Part shown: positions 50,604-58,811 of the stretch, one piece after another | How the letters are laid out: every line of letters starts with the position of its first letter | Numbering within the stretch: the first letter of the stretch is position 1 | Assembly (NCBI GenBank): GCA_910580195.1 | Contig: CAJTWA010000014.1 | Coordinates: 21,860-85,859 of the forward strand | Length of the DNA: 64,000 nt | Reading direction: 5' to 3' | DNA from: an uncultured Lachnospiraceae bacterium | Lineage (GTDB): Bacteria; Bacillota; Clostridia; Lachnospirales; Lachnospiraceae | Program-made: the position numbers and the translations under genes | The notes under the pieces: model-generated | The model's input: only the letters and a program-made list of their open reading frames with translations | Told to the model about the DNA's origin: nothing | The model's database searches: none

Positions 50604-51191
50604 TTAGTTGGATGTCTTACTTACCACGAAGGTAGGCGTAACATTGAAGGTTGCGCTTTCAGAAACATTTTCGCCCAAAGTGCCTACGACATACATTGCG
50701 CCTTCTTGGTTGGAGTTAAGGATCATCACGTTCATGGGGCTTGACTGGTATTGCTTCAGCCACCTTGCATTGGAAAGGGTAGTAGGCATTTCATCCTTGG
50801 TTTCTTCCTGCTTTAACCCAATGGCAATCTGGTTCGACCCAACAGAACCGTTGCTGCTCCATGTGGTATTCCGCAGATTGCTGATGTTGATGTCTGTGCG
50901 GACAACGTCTATCTGCACCGGGACGTTGGAGTTATTCTTCACGTTGATACGCGGGGAGATAACTTTGTTCTGGGTGGAAATGCTGTTGCTGATGTTAAAA
51001 GGCACAAAAGTAGGCATGGTAACGGAAAGGATTGTGGGCTCAATGGTCCCTACCATTTCAATTTGCCCAGAGCCGCCTACCGGGATGTCACGGGTAGTCG
51101 TAGCGTCTGCCGCATGTGCAGTAGTGGAAAGCGCCGAAACAAATAAAGTTGCGGCTAAAGCAAGCTGTAAAAACATATTTTTTTTCTTCAT
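50604..51191 (-). CDS. Secreted surface protein of unknown function
   Basis: A 195-residue exported protein with a clear signal peptide (MKKKNMFLQLALAATLFVSA, cleavage near AHAA at residues 25-28). The mature part is beta-rich and Asn/Ser/Thr-rich: IEPTILSVTMPTFVPFNIS and ISPRINVKNNSNVPVQIDVV are like repeated sandwich strands of surface or WxL-like proteins, but there is no WxL, sortase or repeat motif. A strong GGAGGAAATACTT site precedes it. It lies downstream of a membrane-anchored partner in the same direction and is probably made with it. Confidence 0.72.
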   Translation of the reverse strand: MKKKNMFLQLALAATLFVSALSTTAHAADATTTRDIPVGGSGQIEMVGTIEPTILSVTMPTFVPFNISNSISTQNKVISPRINVKNNSNVPVQIDVVRTDINISNLRNTTWSSNGSVGSNQIAIGLKQEETKDEMPTTLSNARWLKQYQSSPMNVMILNSNQEGAMYVVGTLGENVSESATFNVTPTFVVSKTSN

Positions 51192-51249
51192 AAGTATTTC
51201 CTCCTGTCTGTATCTGCCACAGTATGGATACAGCGAAGTTCAGCCTGGG

Positions 51250-51350
51250 CGGGCATGTAACCTGTGCCCGGCAGCTGCTGCAAAATAAGCAGCGGATCCA
51301 ATTCAGTGCTGGATATGTAACCTGCGCCCGGCAGCTGCGCAAAGTAAATG
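51250..51350 (+). repeat. Direct repeat between two surface genes
   Basis: The stretch ATGTAACCTG(T/C)GCCCGGCAGC occurs at 51254 and about 51315, each followed by TGC(T/G)GCAAA(A/G)TAA. The unit is about 60 bases. A third weak copy overlaps the downstream gene end. Confidence 0.65.
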
Positions 51351-51358
51351 CAGCGCAG

Positions 51359-51868
51359 CTAATTCTGGACCGTAAGCGTAATCTGTGCCCCAGTCCTTCC
51401 GATATATTCTGTCGTTTCCTCGTCATAAGCGGAGAAATAGGCGGTGGCGTCATAGGTGCCCTTTTTCAGCACTTTGTCTAATTTCACATTTTCAATGTAT
51501 GTGCCCGGCTTTAAATACTTCGAAGCGTACACTTCTTCATTTGTTTTGTTGATGACAAGGCTGACTTTTACCAGCTTTGCATTGTTCCCCGGGTTCTCAA
51601 TCAGCAGGTTCCCTTCGGATGTCCCGTTTAAGAATACCGGGGAGGTGTTGATGGAAAATGCAATCATGCTGCGGTCTAAAAGGTTTTGCAGCTCCTTCCT
51701 CCGCTCATCCACGTCCACGCCCGGCATAATCCCGGTGGTGGCGTTGTCGTCGTACTCCAAATCCTTAGTGTCCTTTCTGGTGAATAGGAAATAGCAGATT
51801 CCTATGGTCAGCAGGAGCAGCAAGAGGACCAGTATCACTGTCAACGTTCTTTTTTTCCCTTTGCTCAT
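51359..51868 (-). CDS. Membrane-anchored beta-sandwich protein
   Basis: A 169-residue protein: basic start, one transmembrane helix at residues 9-28 (VILVLLLLLLTIGICYFLF), linker, then an outside domain with SNGTSEGNLLIENPGN-like strands and KYLKPGTYIENVKLDKVL, then KKGTYDATAYFSAYD. This looks like an immunoglobulin-like fold. Function unknown. The start at 51868 has AAAGGAGGAACG; the open frame reaches 52000 but without a ribosome binding site. It precedes the secreted protein gene. Confidence 0.72.
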   Translation of the reverse strand: MSKGKKRTLTVILVLLLLLLTIGICYFLFTRKDTKDLEYDDNATTGIMPGVDVDERRKELQNLLDRSMIAFSINTSPVFLNGTSEGNLLIENPGNNAKLVKVSLVINKTNEEVYASKYLKPGTYIENVKLDKVLKKGTYDATAYFSAYDEETTEYIGRTGAQITLTVQN

Positions 51869-52141
51869 AAATTTTCGTTCCTCCTTTGTGAAAAAATTGT
51901 TGAGAAGTAATTGGGTGATTTGTAATTTTTTCTCATTATACAGCGAAAATTGTGTGAAATCAAGAGAAAATAGTCGACATATTTCTGTATATTTCGACAA
52001 TTAGTAAAAAAGTACTAAATAATCAGATAATTTTTAAAATTAGGTTACAAATAGGAGGGGAAGGGATTTCTGGGAGGGAAGGGAAAGGGGAACAGGAATA
52101 CTAGGAATCTTTGCAGGGATCCGTAAGAAAAGCAGGGTAAT

Positions 52142-52339
52142 ATGAAATCGGATATAGGCAGGGAAGGAAAATGGGAAAATGCTGGGATAAGAGGAAGTAT
52201 TGCCGGACTTAAAAAGTACTCATTGAATCAGTGGGTGTTTCAGGGGATAACATTGGCAGATGTAATATTGCACAAAGGGGCATCCGTAGGTTATATCACA
52301 AGTGCAGGTAAGATAGAAACAGAATACCCGAAAGTTTAA
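52142..52339 (+). CDS. Small hypothetical frame
   Basis: A 65-codon frame with weak AGGG upstream. It encodes a sequence such as GLKKYSLNQWVFQGITLADV, followed by HKGASVGYITSAGKIETEY; this could be the C-terminal part of a lost gene. I do not recognise it. The 51869-52665 gap otherwise holds A/T-rich upstream DNA to 52030 and repeats after 52430. Confidence 0.3.
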   Translation: MKSDIGREGKWENAGIRGSIAGLKKYSLNQWVFQGITLADVILHKGASVGYITSAGKIETEYPKV

Positions 52340-52432
52340 GCAGTTGCATTGTTTTAATATTTCATGTAACTGCTTATTATTTTAACATTTAAATTTGTTT
52401 TTTATTGCATGAAAAATTTATTCCTCCATGGG

Positions 52433-52545
52433 CCAGACACCCCCGCTGCTTGCAGCGTTCGGAAGGCAGGGCCAGATACCCCGCCGTTTGCAGCGTTCGG
52501 AACTAGTGCCTGATTCCCTGCAGCTTGCTGAGGGGCGCTATATTT
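52433..52545 (+). repeat. Short direct repeats with CAGC(T)TGC hairpins
   Basis: GGGCCAGA(C/T)ACCCC(C)GC(T/C)G plus TTGCAGCGTTCGGAA occurs twice about 36 bases apart, and CCCTGCAGCTTGCTGAGGGG forms a third hairpin. Like elements occur at 58680-58800. Non-coding. Confidence 0.6.
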
Positions 52546-52665
52546 TGGTTGGTTTTAGGTATCGGAAATGGTAGCTATTCTTGTATTGTTTCGCGTATTT
52601 TGGACTTCCTTTCCGTAGCGGCAATGATATTTTGAAAATAAAAACCGCGTACAGGAGGGGCTTTT

Positions 52666-53136
52666 TTACCAGACACAGCCATAGCGCAGCTCATCCCAGC
52701 AATACCGCACAGTTTCGCTATGCAGGATGATTTCACATTCAAAATGGTAGGGCGCCTTGCCAAACCATATCCAACATTTAAAAAGAAAAGACTGGCAGCC
52801 TTTGTACTCCGCAATAAATTCTATGTCAAAATCCCCTGCATTGACAGAATTTATAAAACGTTCCGGCGCCCAATCTTCGCGGATGGCTGTTCCATTGGGG
52901 CTTTTTTGGAAGATAGAAACCTCCATCCCGTCCAGTTTCCCGCCAATGAGCTGGAAATCCGCTTGGGAGGCAGACGTCAGCACAATGCTGCCAGAATGGT
53001 TCAAAGGATGGTGCTGCGTAACCCAAAACCCGTCTGGGAAAAAGAAAGACAAAGTGCCCTTTTCAAAGTTTATTTTTTCAGCATGGCAGTCGTGGAGGGT
53101 GATATGGCGGCTGTCTGGTTCACAGTGTTGGTACAT
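52666..53136 (-). CDS. Conserved hypothetical protein
   Basis: A 156-residue soluble protein, MYQHCEPDSRHITLHDCHAE near the start, then LSFFFPDGFWVTQHHPLNHS and FIAEYKGCQSFLFKCWIW. His- and Trp-rich. It is a family seen in Lachnospiraceae but not named as far as I know. The start at 53136 has AGGAGGGACG. It overlaps the end of the glycosyltransferase gene by 17 bases and so is co-transcribed with it. Confidence 0.65.
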   Translation of the reverse strand: MYQHCEPDSRHITLHDCHAEKINFEKGTLSFFFPDGFWVTQHHPLNHSGSIVLTSASQADFQLIGGKLDGMEVSIFQKSPNGTAIREDWAPERFINSVNAGDFDIEFIAEYKGCQSFLFKCWIWFGKAPYHFECEIILHSETVRYCWDELRYGCVW

Positions 53137-54316
53137 TTGCTTCGTCCCTCCTAAAAATTTCTCCCAATTCATTCGCCCGGTGTTCCCATGTATGCCCCAG
53201 AGAAGCCTTCTTTTGCCCAGCATCCGCTATGGCTTCTGCCTCCTTGGGGTGCTGGAAAAGCCAATCCACTTTTTGGCTGATTTCCTCATACTGCTCCAGT
53301 TGGAACCTGACATAATCTTTCCCGCCACAGAGGATTTCATCCAAATAAGCCGAGGAATCTGTCACTACCGCACACCCCTGCAGCATCCCATTGAAAATCC
53401 TGTCGTGGGCGCCGTCTTTAAACCAAGGCATTACGTTGACAGCAATTTTTGCATGGCCCATATATTCCAAGCAGGTGCGGGAATCCTGCTGCCCGGCCAA
53501 CCTTAAATTTTCCGGGCATTTGCAGCCTGCTTTTTCCCAGTCCTTCCCAATCACGGTTACTGGGACGCCATGCTCTGCCAAGGTGCAGATAATGTCCCGC
53601 CGGAAGAGGGAGCGCACATATAGATCAATGAAAACCATGCTGTGCAGGCAGGACAAGGTTTCCTCCCGTGTAATCCGCGGGAATTCCTGTTCCAGCCGGC
53701 CAATTAATTCTTGCTCCAGAGGACGGTCTGGGTATTCTGCCAGTTCGTGGATGATGTCAAAGTAGAAGGCTTTGCTTTCCTCATCCATGTGCCGGATATG
53801 GGGCAAAAGGTTTTCCGGCGGCACATAATTCCCAGCAAATATGACGCCGATATCCCGCATTGCATAGGGGACAGGTTCCCCGGGCAGCTTTGTGCCGGCC
53901 AATGGCAGGAAATGCACGTTCCGGAACTTGGGATAGTAATGTTCCACAAAGGCCTGATGCCCCCGGTCAATGCAGATTAGGGACAGGTTTTTGATATCAG
54001 GTTCCAGCAGGCGGTGGTAGTACATGGGATGGTCTACCATAATGCAGAAGATTTTCACATGGTACTGTTCCCAGATGGAGCAGGGGCCGGACTGGAACTG
54101 GGATTCCCCAGAAAGCCCGATGAAATTAAAGGTAAGCAGTACGGAGGGAGTGTATCCGCCCAAAGATTCGAAGGCTTCCCGGCTGCCTAAGGGCGATTTC
54201 AAGTCCCAGAACCAAGTCTGGAACCCTTGGGCTTCGAAGGATTTGGCGAGTTGGAGGGAGAAAAATTCTAAGGTTTCTACGGCTCCTTTTATGAAGATGA
54301 TGCGGGGTGTATGCAT
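53120..54316 (-). CDS. CgeB-like glycosyltransferase
   Basis: A 398-residue protein of the CgeB/GT-B type. The N-terminal lobe has PRIIFIKGAVETLEFFSLQL and the middle MVDHPMYYHRLLEPD. The C-terminal lobe has the nucleotide-sugar region: VTVIGKDWEKAGCKCPENLR, KIAVNVMPWFKDGAHDRIFN and GMLQGCAVVTDSSAYLDEIL. CgeB of Bacillus acts in spore-coat polysaccharide; other relatives modify surface glycans or flagellin. AGGAGGTAACC gives the start. It forms a two-gene unit with the overlapping 156-residue protein. Confidence 0.85.
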   Translation of the reverse strand: MHTPRIIFIKGAVETLEFFSLQLAKSFEAQGFQTWFWDLKSPLGSREAFESLGGYTPSVLLTFNFIGLSGESQFQSGPCSIWEQYHVKIFCIMVDHPMYYHRLLEPDIKNLSLICIDRGHQAFVEHYYPKFRNVHFLPLAGTKLPGEPVPYAMRDIGVIFAGNYVPPENLLPHIRHMDEESKAFYFDIIHELAEYPDRPLEQELIGRLEQEFPRITREETLSCLHSMVFIDLYVRSLFRRDIICTLAEHGVPVTVIGKDWEKAGCKCPENLRLAGQQDSRTCLEYMGHAKIAVNVMPWFKDGAHDRIFNGMLQGCAVVTDSSAYLDEILCGGKDYVRFQLEQYEEISQKVDWLFQHPKEAEAIADAGQKKASLGHTWEHRANELGEIFRRDEANVPTL

Positions 54317-54436
54317 TGTGGTTACCTCCTAGTAGTGGATTTTGATAGGGATGGGTAGTTTCTTTTTTGGGGGGTTCTGTGTGGGATTATAGGGGGTAAA
54401 TGGAGGGATTGGGAGAGGGGCTGTGAGGGTGCGGAC

Positions 54437-54616
54437 GGCAATTCAGGGCTGCCCTTCCTCACACAAACTGGGGCAACGTTCCGGCGAACTAACTGCTAAC
54501 TGCAACTAAGTGATTCAGGAAAGCCTTCATCACTAAGTTTCCGTAAGCAGTGGATTTCGCCTCCACTAAGGACGCCCTTGGAAGTTTGCTTAGAGGAAGG
54601 GCAGCCCTGAATTGCC
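54437..54616. repeat. Structured palindromic repeat, family P2 (copy 3)
   Basis: Outer arms GGCAATTCAGGGCTGCCC/GGGCAGCCCTGAATTGCC as in copy 2, but the apical stem is GTGAT/ATCAC instead of GGGAT/ATCCC. It lies in a 979-base gap (54317-55295) filled with repeats. Confidence 0.85.
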
Positions 54617-54763
54617 TGTGTATTGGCAGAGCCCGGCTTGTCCGTTTGCTGGTGCTGGTCTATCTGGATAGGGCACAGGCCTGTGTTCTGCTTATTCTGT
54701 GCCATTGTAGTGTTAAAATTTCTGGTTAATGAAACATCAGTTCCAGAAAATATCTTTCAGAGC

Positions 54764-54938
54764 TGCCAATCCCAACAGTCCCCCAAAGCCCCCATCAGAA
54801 TTGCCAACTCCCAGCAATTTTCCAAAGAGCCCATAGGCGTTGCCAACTCCCAGCAATTTTTCAAAGCCCCCATCAGAATTGCCAATCCTCAGCAGTTCCC
54901 CAAAGCCCCCATCAGCGTTGCCAATCCCCAGCAGTTCT
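54764..54938 (+). repeat. 39-bp tandem repeat array
   Basis: Units starting with GCCAA at 54764, 54803, 54842, 54881 and 54920 are exactly 39 bases apart. They vary at several positions (CAGAATT, CAGCGTT or TAGGCGT). One frame gives a 13-residue repeat with KAPI(R/S)(I/V)AN. I see no start with a ribosome binding site, so a gene is not claimed. The last unit touches the left arm of P2 copy 4. Confidence 0.85.
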
Positions 54939-55109
54939 GGGCAGGGGCCTCCCTCTGCAAACCATTCAGGGACGCTTTTAATGGAGGTGAAATCCACTGC
55001 TTACGGAAACTTAGGAACGAAGGCTTTCCTGAGTTCCTTAGTTGTAGTTAGCAGTTAGTTCACCGGAATGTGGTCCCGTTTGCAGAGGGAGGCCCCTGCC
55101 CAGAACTGC
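54931..55109 (-). repeat. Structured palindromic repeat, family P2 (copy 4, inverted)
   Basis: A 32-base arm starting GCAGTTCTGGGCAGGGGCC pairs with GGCCCCTGCCCAGAACTGC at the right, quite unlike the arms of copies 1-3. Within, read on the minus strand, GGTGAACTAACTGCTAAC and GTAAGCAGTGGATTTCACC replace GGCGAA/TTCGCC, and the apical stem is GGAAC/GTTCC. After it, 55088-55190 has two copies of a C-rich unit with CCCACAACCCCAAACTC. Confidence 0.85.
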
Positions 55110-55295
55110 GTCCGCCCCCCCACAACCCCAAACTCTCCCCCTGCCCAAAACTGCATCCGCTCCCCCCACAACCCCAAACTCCCTCCCACCATTATACACC
55201 CTCCCCACCACTTTGAAAATCCATTTGTCATAACCCCCAGAATGTGCTATAGTATTTCCCAACAAAACATCACAGCAAAAAGAGGTCCCACCACA

Positions 55296-56210
55296 ATGAA
55301 ATTCCAAGCACTCATCCTGTCCTTACAGGAACTAAACACCGCAACCCCCAACGACCCAGAACGTTTCCTGATGGAAGACGGCCTAACCGAACTTCTGGAC
55401 GGCATCTACCGCTACAGCGTCCAAATCATCAATCTGGACATGTTCCACGCCAACACCCCAGAGAAAGTAAGCGCCATCCTCTCCCTCCACCAGCTCCACC
55501 CAGAAAACTGCTTGCTCCTAGCAGCAACCAGCCAAACCCTTTCCCTAGCCAAGGCGCTAGGCATTGCCTCCATAGGATACCAAAACCCAGCCCTCCCGCC
55601 CCAAAAGCTGTCAGGCGCCCTCATGGTTGTAGAAGGCTTCGGCGATGCAGATTTCTATTTTCTGGAACGGATGTATCAGCGGTTCCATGGAATCCCGTGG
55701 ACCGTAATCGAAACAGGGCGGTGCCTCCTCAGGGAACAGACACTGGGGGATTTGGACGCCATGTACCAGATTTACCAAGGCCGGTCCATTGCAAAATATA
55801 TCGAGCCATTGCATGAAGACCGGGAAAAAGAGGAAGAATATACCAAAGCTTATATCCAGAATATGTATGCATTTTATGGATACGGCATGTGGGCGGCAGT
55901 GGAAAAGGCCACGGGGCGCATCATCGGGAAAGCCGGCCTCAACAACCGGGAACTCCACGGGAAACCATCGCTGGAGCTGGGCTACCTGATTGGGGAAGCG
56001 TATCAAGGCCAAGGCTTTGCCACAGAACTTTGCGGAGGGATCCTCCAATTTGCCAAGGAGGCAACGGAATTTGAAGAAATCCACTGCCTCATTGAAAAAG
56101 GGAACGAAATTTCCGTCCATTTGGCAGAAAAATTAGGATTTCGCTGGCAGGAAAGGCTAAAAATCCAAGGAAGGGATATGCAAAGGTACACGAAGCCATT
56201 GCAATTTTAG
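55296..56210 (+). CDS. GNAT N-acetyltransferase with HAD-like N-terminal region
   Basis: A 304-residue protein of two parts. Residues 1-140 resemble a HAD-like or Rossmann regulatory part (LLLAATSQTLSLAKALGIAS, GFGDADFYFLERMYQRFHG). Residues 145-300 are a RimJ/RimL-type GNAT domain with LELGYLIGEAYQGQGFATEL, the acetyl-CoA loop, and VHLAEKLGFRW. It likely acetylates an amine of a protein or small molecule. Base use is unusually C-rich on the coding strand (many CCC codons) for this window, perhaps reflecting transfer or the nearby C-rich repeats. AGAGG lies ahead. Confidence 0.8.
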   Translation: MKFQALILSLQELNTATPNDPERFLMEDGLTELLDGIYRYSVQIINLDMFHANTPEKVSAILSLHQLHPENCLLLAATSQTLSLAKALGIASIGYQNPALPPQKLSGALMVVEGFGDADFYFLERMYQRFHGIPWTVIETGRCLLREQTLGDLDAMYQIYQGRSIAKYIEPLHEDREKEEEYTKAYIQNMYAFYGYGMWAAVEKATGRIIGKAGLNNRELHGKPSLELGYLIGEAYQGQGFATELCGGILQFAKEATEFEEIHCLIEKGNEISVHLAEKLGFRWQERLKIQGRDMQRYTKPLQF

Positions 56211-56301
56211 AAAAAATTAATTATAATAGAACCTATCACTCCCAAAAAGAGGTTTGGAATGAGTGGAAGACAGGATGGCAGCGTGCATACAGGATGGTGA
56301 A

Positions 56302-58638
56302 ATGCATATGGAAGATAAGAAAAAGATTCAGTTGAGCGAACAGGAAGAAGCAGTCAGGGAAACCGAAGGGCTTATCCGGCCTACCAAGGAATTCGTAAGC
56401 CCGGAAAGCTTGTATGATGAATTGATTGCCAGCGTGAGGAGGTATCATCCTTCCACGGATATTTCCCTGATTGAAAAAGCATATAAGATTGCAGACGAGG
56501 CGCATAAAGGGCAGGTGCGCAAATCCGGGGAGGCCTATATTATCCACCCCCTTTGCGTAGCGATTATCCTTGCGGAGCTGGAACTGGACAAAGAAACGAT
56601 TGTCGCAGGAATCCTCCATGACGTGGTGGAAGATACGGTAATGACGGAGGAGGAGATTGCAAAAGAGTTCAGCGAGGAAGTAGCCCTTTTGGTAGACGGC
56701 GTGACAAAGCTGGGTCAGCTTGCCTATGAGGCGGATAAAGTGGAAGTGCAGGCCGAAAACCTGCGGAAAATGTTCCTTGCCATGGCAAAGGATATCCGCG
56801 TCATTTTAATCAAGCTGGCGGACCGCCTCCACAACATGCGCACGTTAAAATATATGAAGCCGGAAAAGCAGAAGGAGAAGGCAAGGGAAACCATGGACAT
56901 TTATGCCCCCATTGCCCAGCGCCTAGGCATTTCCAAAATAAAAATAGAATTGGACGATTTATCTTTAAAATATTTGGAGCCGGAGGCCTATTACGACTTG
57001 GTGGAAAAAGTAGCCCTGCGCAAAAGCGTCCGGGAAGAATATATCAACCGGCTGGTGGAAGAGGTCAAAGAGCATATTGAAAAGGCAGGGATTTCCGCCT
57101 CCATTGACGGGCGCGCCAAGCATTTTTTCAGCATTTATAAGAAGATGGTAAACCAAGATAAGACGCTGGACCAGATTTACGACTTGTTTGCCATCCGCAT
57201 TATCGTACATTCCCTGAAAGACTGCTATGCGGCGCTGGGGGTCATCCATGAGATGTATAAGCCCATCCCGGGGCGGTTCAAGGATTATATCGCCATGCCA
57301 AAGCCCAATATGTACCAGTCCCTGCACACAACCTTGATTGGGCCTACCGGGCAGCCTTTTGAAATCCAGATACGGACCTACGACATGCATAGGACTGCAG
57401 AATACGGGATTGCAGCCCACTGGAAATACAAGGAAGTTTCCAACGGCAGCAAAGTAGCGGCCAAGAGCCAAGAGGAGGAGAAATTAAGCTGGCTGAGGCA
57501 GATTTTGGAGTGGCAGAAGGACATGTCGGACAACCGGGAATTTATGAGCCTTTTAAAAAGCGATTTAGACCTGTTTTCCGATACGGTATTCTGCTTTACC
57601 CCTTCCGGCGATGTGAAGAACCTGCCCAACGGCTCCACCCCCATTGATTTTGCCTACAGCATCCATTCTGCCGTGGGGAACCGGATGATTGGCGCAAAGG
57701 TCAATGGGAAGCTCGTGAACATTGATTACGTTATCCAGAACGGGGACCGGGTGGAGGTGCTCACCTCCCAGAATTCCCGCGGGCCCAGCCGGGACTGGCT
57801 GAACATTGTAAAGAGCACGCAGGCCAAAAGCAAGATTAACCAGTGGTTCCGCAGTGAATTTAAGGAAGAAAACATTTCCCGGGGCAAGGAGCTGATTGCC
57901 CAGTACTGCAAGGCGAAAAGCGTCAATTGGCCGGATTTGAACCAGCCCTCCTACCAAGCGCGGATTATGCGCAAATACGGGTTCCGGGACTGGGAATCCG
58001 TACTGGCTGCCGTAGGCCACGGCGGATTAAAGGAAGGCCAGATTATCAATAAAATGCAGGAATATTACCGGAAGGACCACAAATCTGCCTTAACGGATGC
58101 AGATATCTTGGAAAGCCTTTCCGGCGACGGGGCAGAAACGGCCTCCCTTGGCAATAAGGAGAAGGGCTCCCAAGGCAAATCCAAAAGCGGGGTAGTGATA
58201 AAGGGCATGTCCGGCATGGCGGTGCGTTTTTCCCGCTGCTGCGCCCCGGTGCCTGGGGATGAGATTGTAGGGTTTGTTACCCGCGGGCGGGGGATTTCCG
58301 TCCACCGGACAGACTGCATCAACATCATCAACCTTTCCGACGAGGAACGGCGGCGGCTGCTGGACGCAGAATGGCAGGCGCAGGAAGGAGAAGTCGGCCA
58401 GTTCATGGTGGAAATCAAGATTTTCGGGAATAACCGCACCGGACTTCTGGTGGACATTACCAAAATCCTGACGGAACGGCAGATAGACATTACCTCCATC
58501 CACTCCAATACCAGCAAGCAGGGCATAGCCACCATTACCCTTGCCTTTGAAACAAAGGGGAAAGAGGAGCTTACCAGCCTGATTAGTAAAATCCGGCAGG
58601 TGGAGAGCGTCATAGATATAGAAAGGACCAGAGGGTAA
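56302..58638 (+). CDS. relA: RelA/SpoT bifunctional (p)ppGpp synthetase/hydrolase
   Basis: A 778-residue alarmone enzyme. HD hydrolase domain, about residues 45-185, intact with ILHDVVEDT; the synthetase region has FRIxIVHSLKDCYAALGVIH-type blocks and KDYIAMPKPNMYQSLHTT; TGS domain with TPSGDVKNLPNGSTPIDFAY; C-terminal zinc-finger region FSRCCAPVPGDEI and ACT domain. It makes (p)ppGpp in amino acid starvation and degrades it otherwise. The start is uncertain: ATG 56302 or 56308, or GTG 56263. Ends inside a terminator. Confidence 0.95.
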   Translation: MHMEDKKKIQLSEQEEAVRETEGLIRPTKEFVSPESLYDELIASVRRYHPSTDISLIEKAYKIADEAHKGQVRKSGEAYIIHPLCVAIILAELELDKETIVAGILHDVVEDTVMTEEEIAKEFSEEVALLVDGVTKLGQLAYEADKVEVQAENLRKMFLAMAKDIRVILIKLADRLHNMRTLKYMKPEKQKEKARETMDIYAPIAQRLGISKIKIELDDLSLKYLEPEAYYDLVEKVALRKSVREEYINRLVEEVKEHIEKAGISASIDGRAKHFFSIYKKMVNQDKTLDQIYDLFAIRIIVHSLKDCYAALGVIHEMYKPIPGRFKDYIAMPKPNMYQSLHTTLIGPTGQPFEIQIRTYDMHRTAEYGIAAHWKYKEVSNGSKVAAKSQEEEKLSWLRQILEWQKDMSDNREFMSLLKSDLDLFSDTVFCFTPSGDVKNLPNGSTPIDFAYSIHSAVGNRMIGAKVNGKLVNIDYVIQNGDRVEVLTSQNSRGPSRDWLNIVKSTQAKSKINQWFRSEFKEENISRGKELIAQYCKAKSVNWPDLNQPSYQARIMRKYGFRDWESVLAAVGHGGLKEGQIINKMQEYYRKDHKSALTDADILESLSGDGAETASLGNKEKGSQGKSKSGVVIKGMSGMAVRFSRCCAPVPGDEIVGFVTRGRGISVHRTDCINIINLSDEERRRLLDAEWQAQEGEVGQFMVEIKIFGNNRTGLLVDITKILTERQIDITSIHSNTSKQGIATITLAFETKGKEELTSLISKIRQVESVIDIERTRG

Positions 58639-58656
58639 CGCCTCTGGTTCCTTTAT
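58622..58656 (+). terminator. Terminator overlapping the relA stop codon
   Basis: AAAGGACCAGAGG, loop GTAACG, CCTCTGGTTCCTTTATTT. The stop TAA lies in the loop. Behind it, 58680-58800, are CCCCGCAGCTTGCTGCG-type hairpins without coding. Confidence 0.88.
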
Positions 58657-58811
58657 TTGGTCCATTCTTTTGCGGGATTGGATTCCCTGCAACTTGCAGC
58701 TTGGGTTTATTTTGGTTCACGGGCCTGATCCCCCGCAGCTTGCTGCGATTAGAGTTTTACCGAGCAGAGCGAGGTTGGAGCTAATCCCCCGCAGCTCTGC
58801 TATGGGGAAGT

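Noticed and set aside
53136..53223. Upstream extension of the 156-residue protein gene
   Set aside because: The extension lies in the glycosyltransferase end; a strong AGGAGGG precedes the internal ATG at 53136.
54764..54938. Possible CRISPR array
   Set aside because: The 39-base units follow each other without unique spacers, and no cas gene is near. It is a minisatellite.
54623..55051. 142-codon frame with 13-residue repeats
   Set aside because: It arises from the 39-base minisatellite plus P2 DNA, has no good ribosome binding site and crosses two unrelated repeats.
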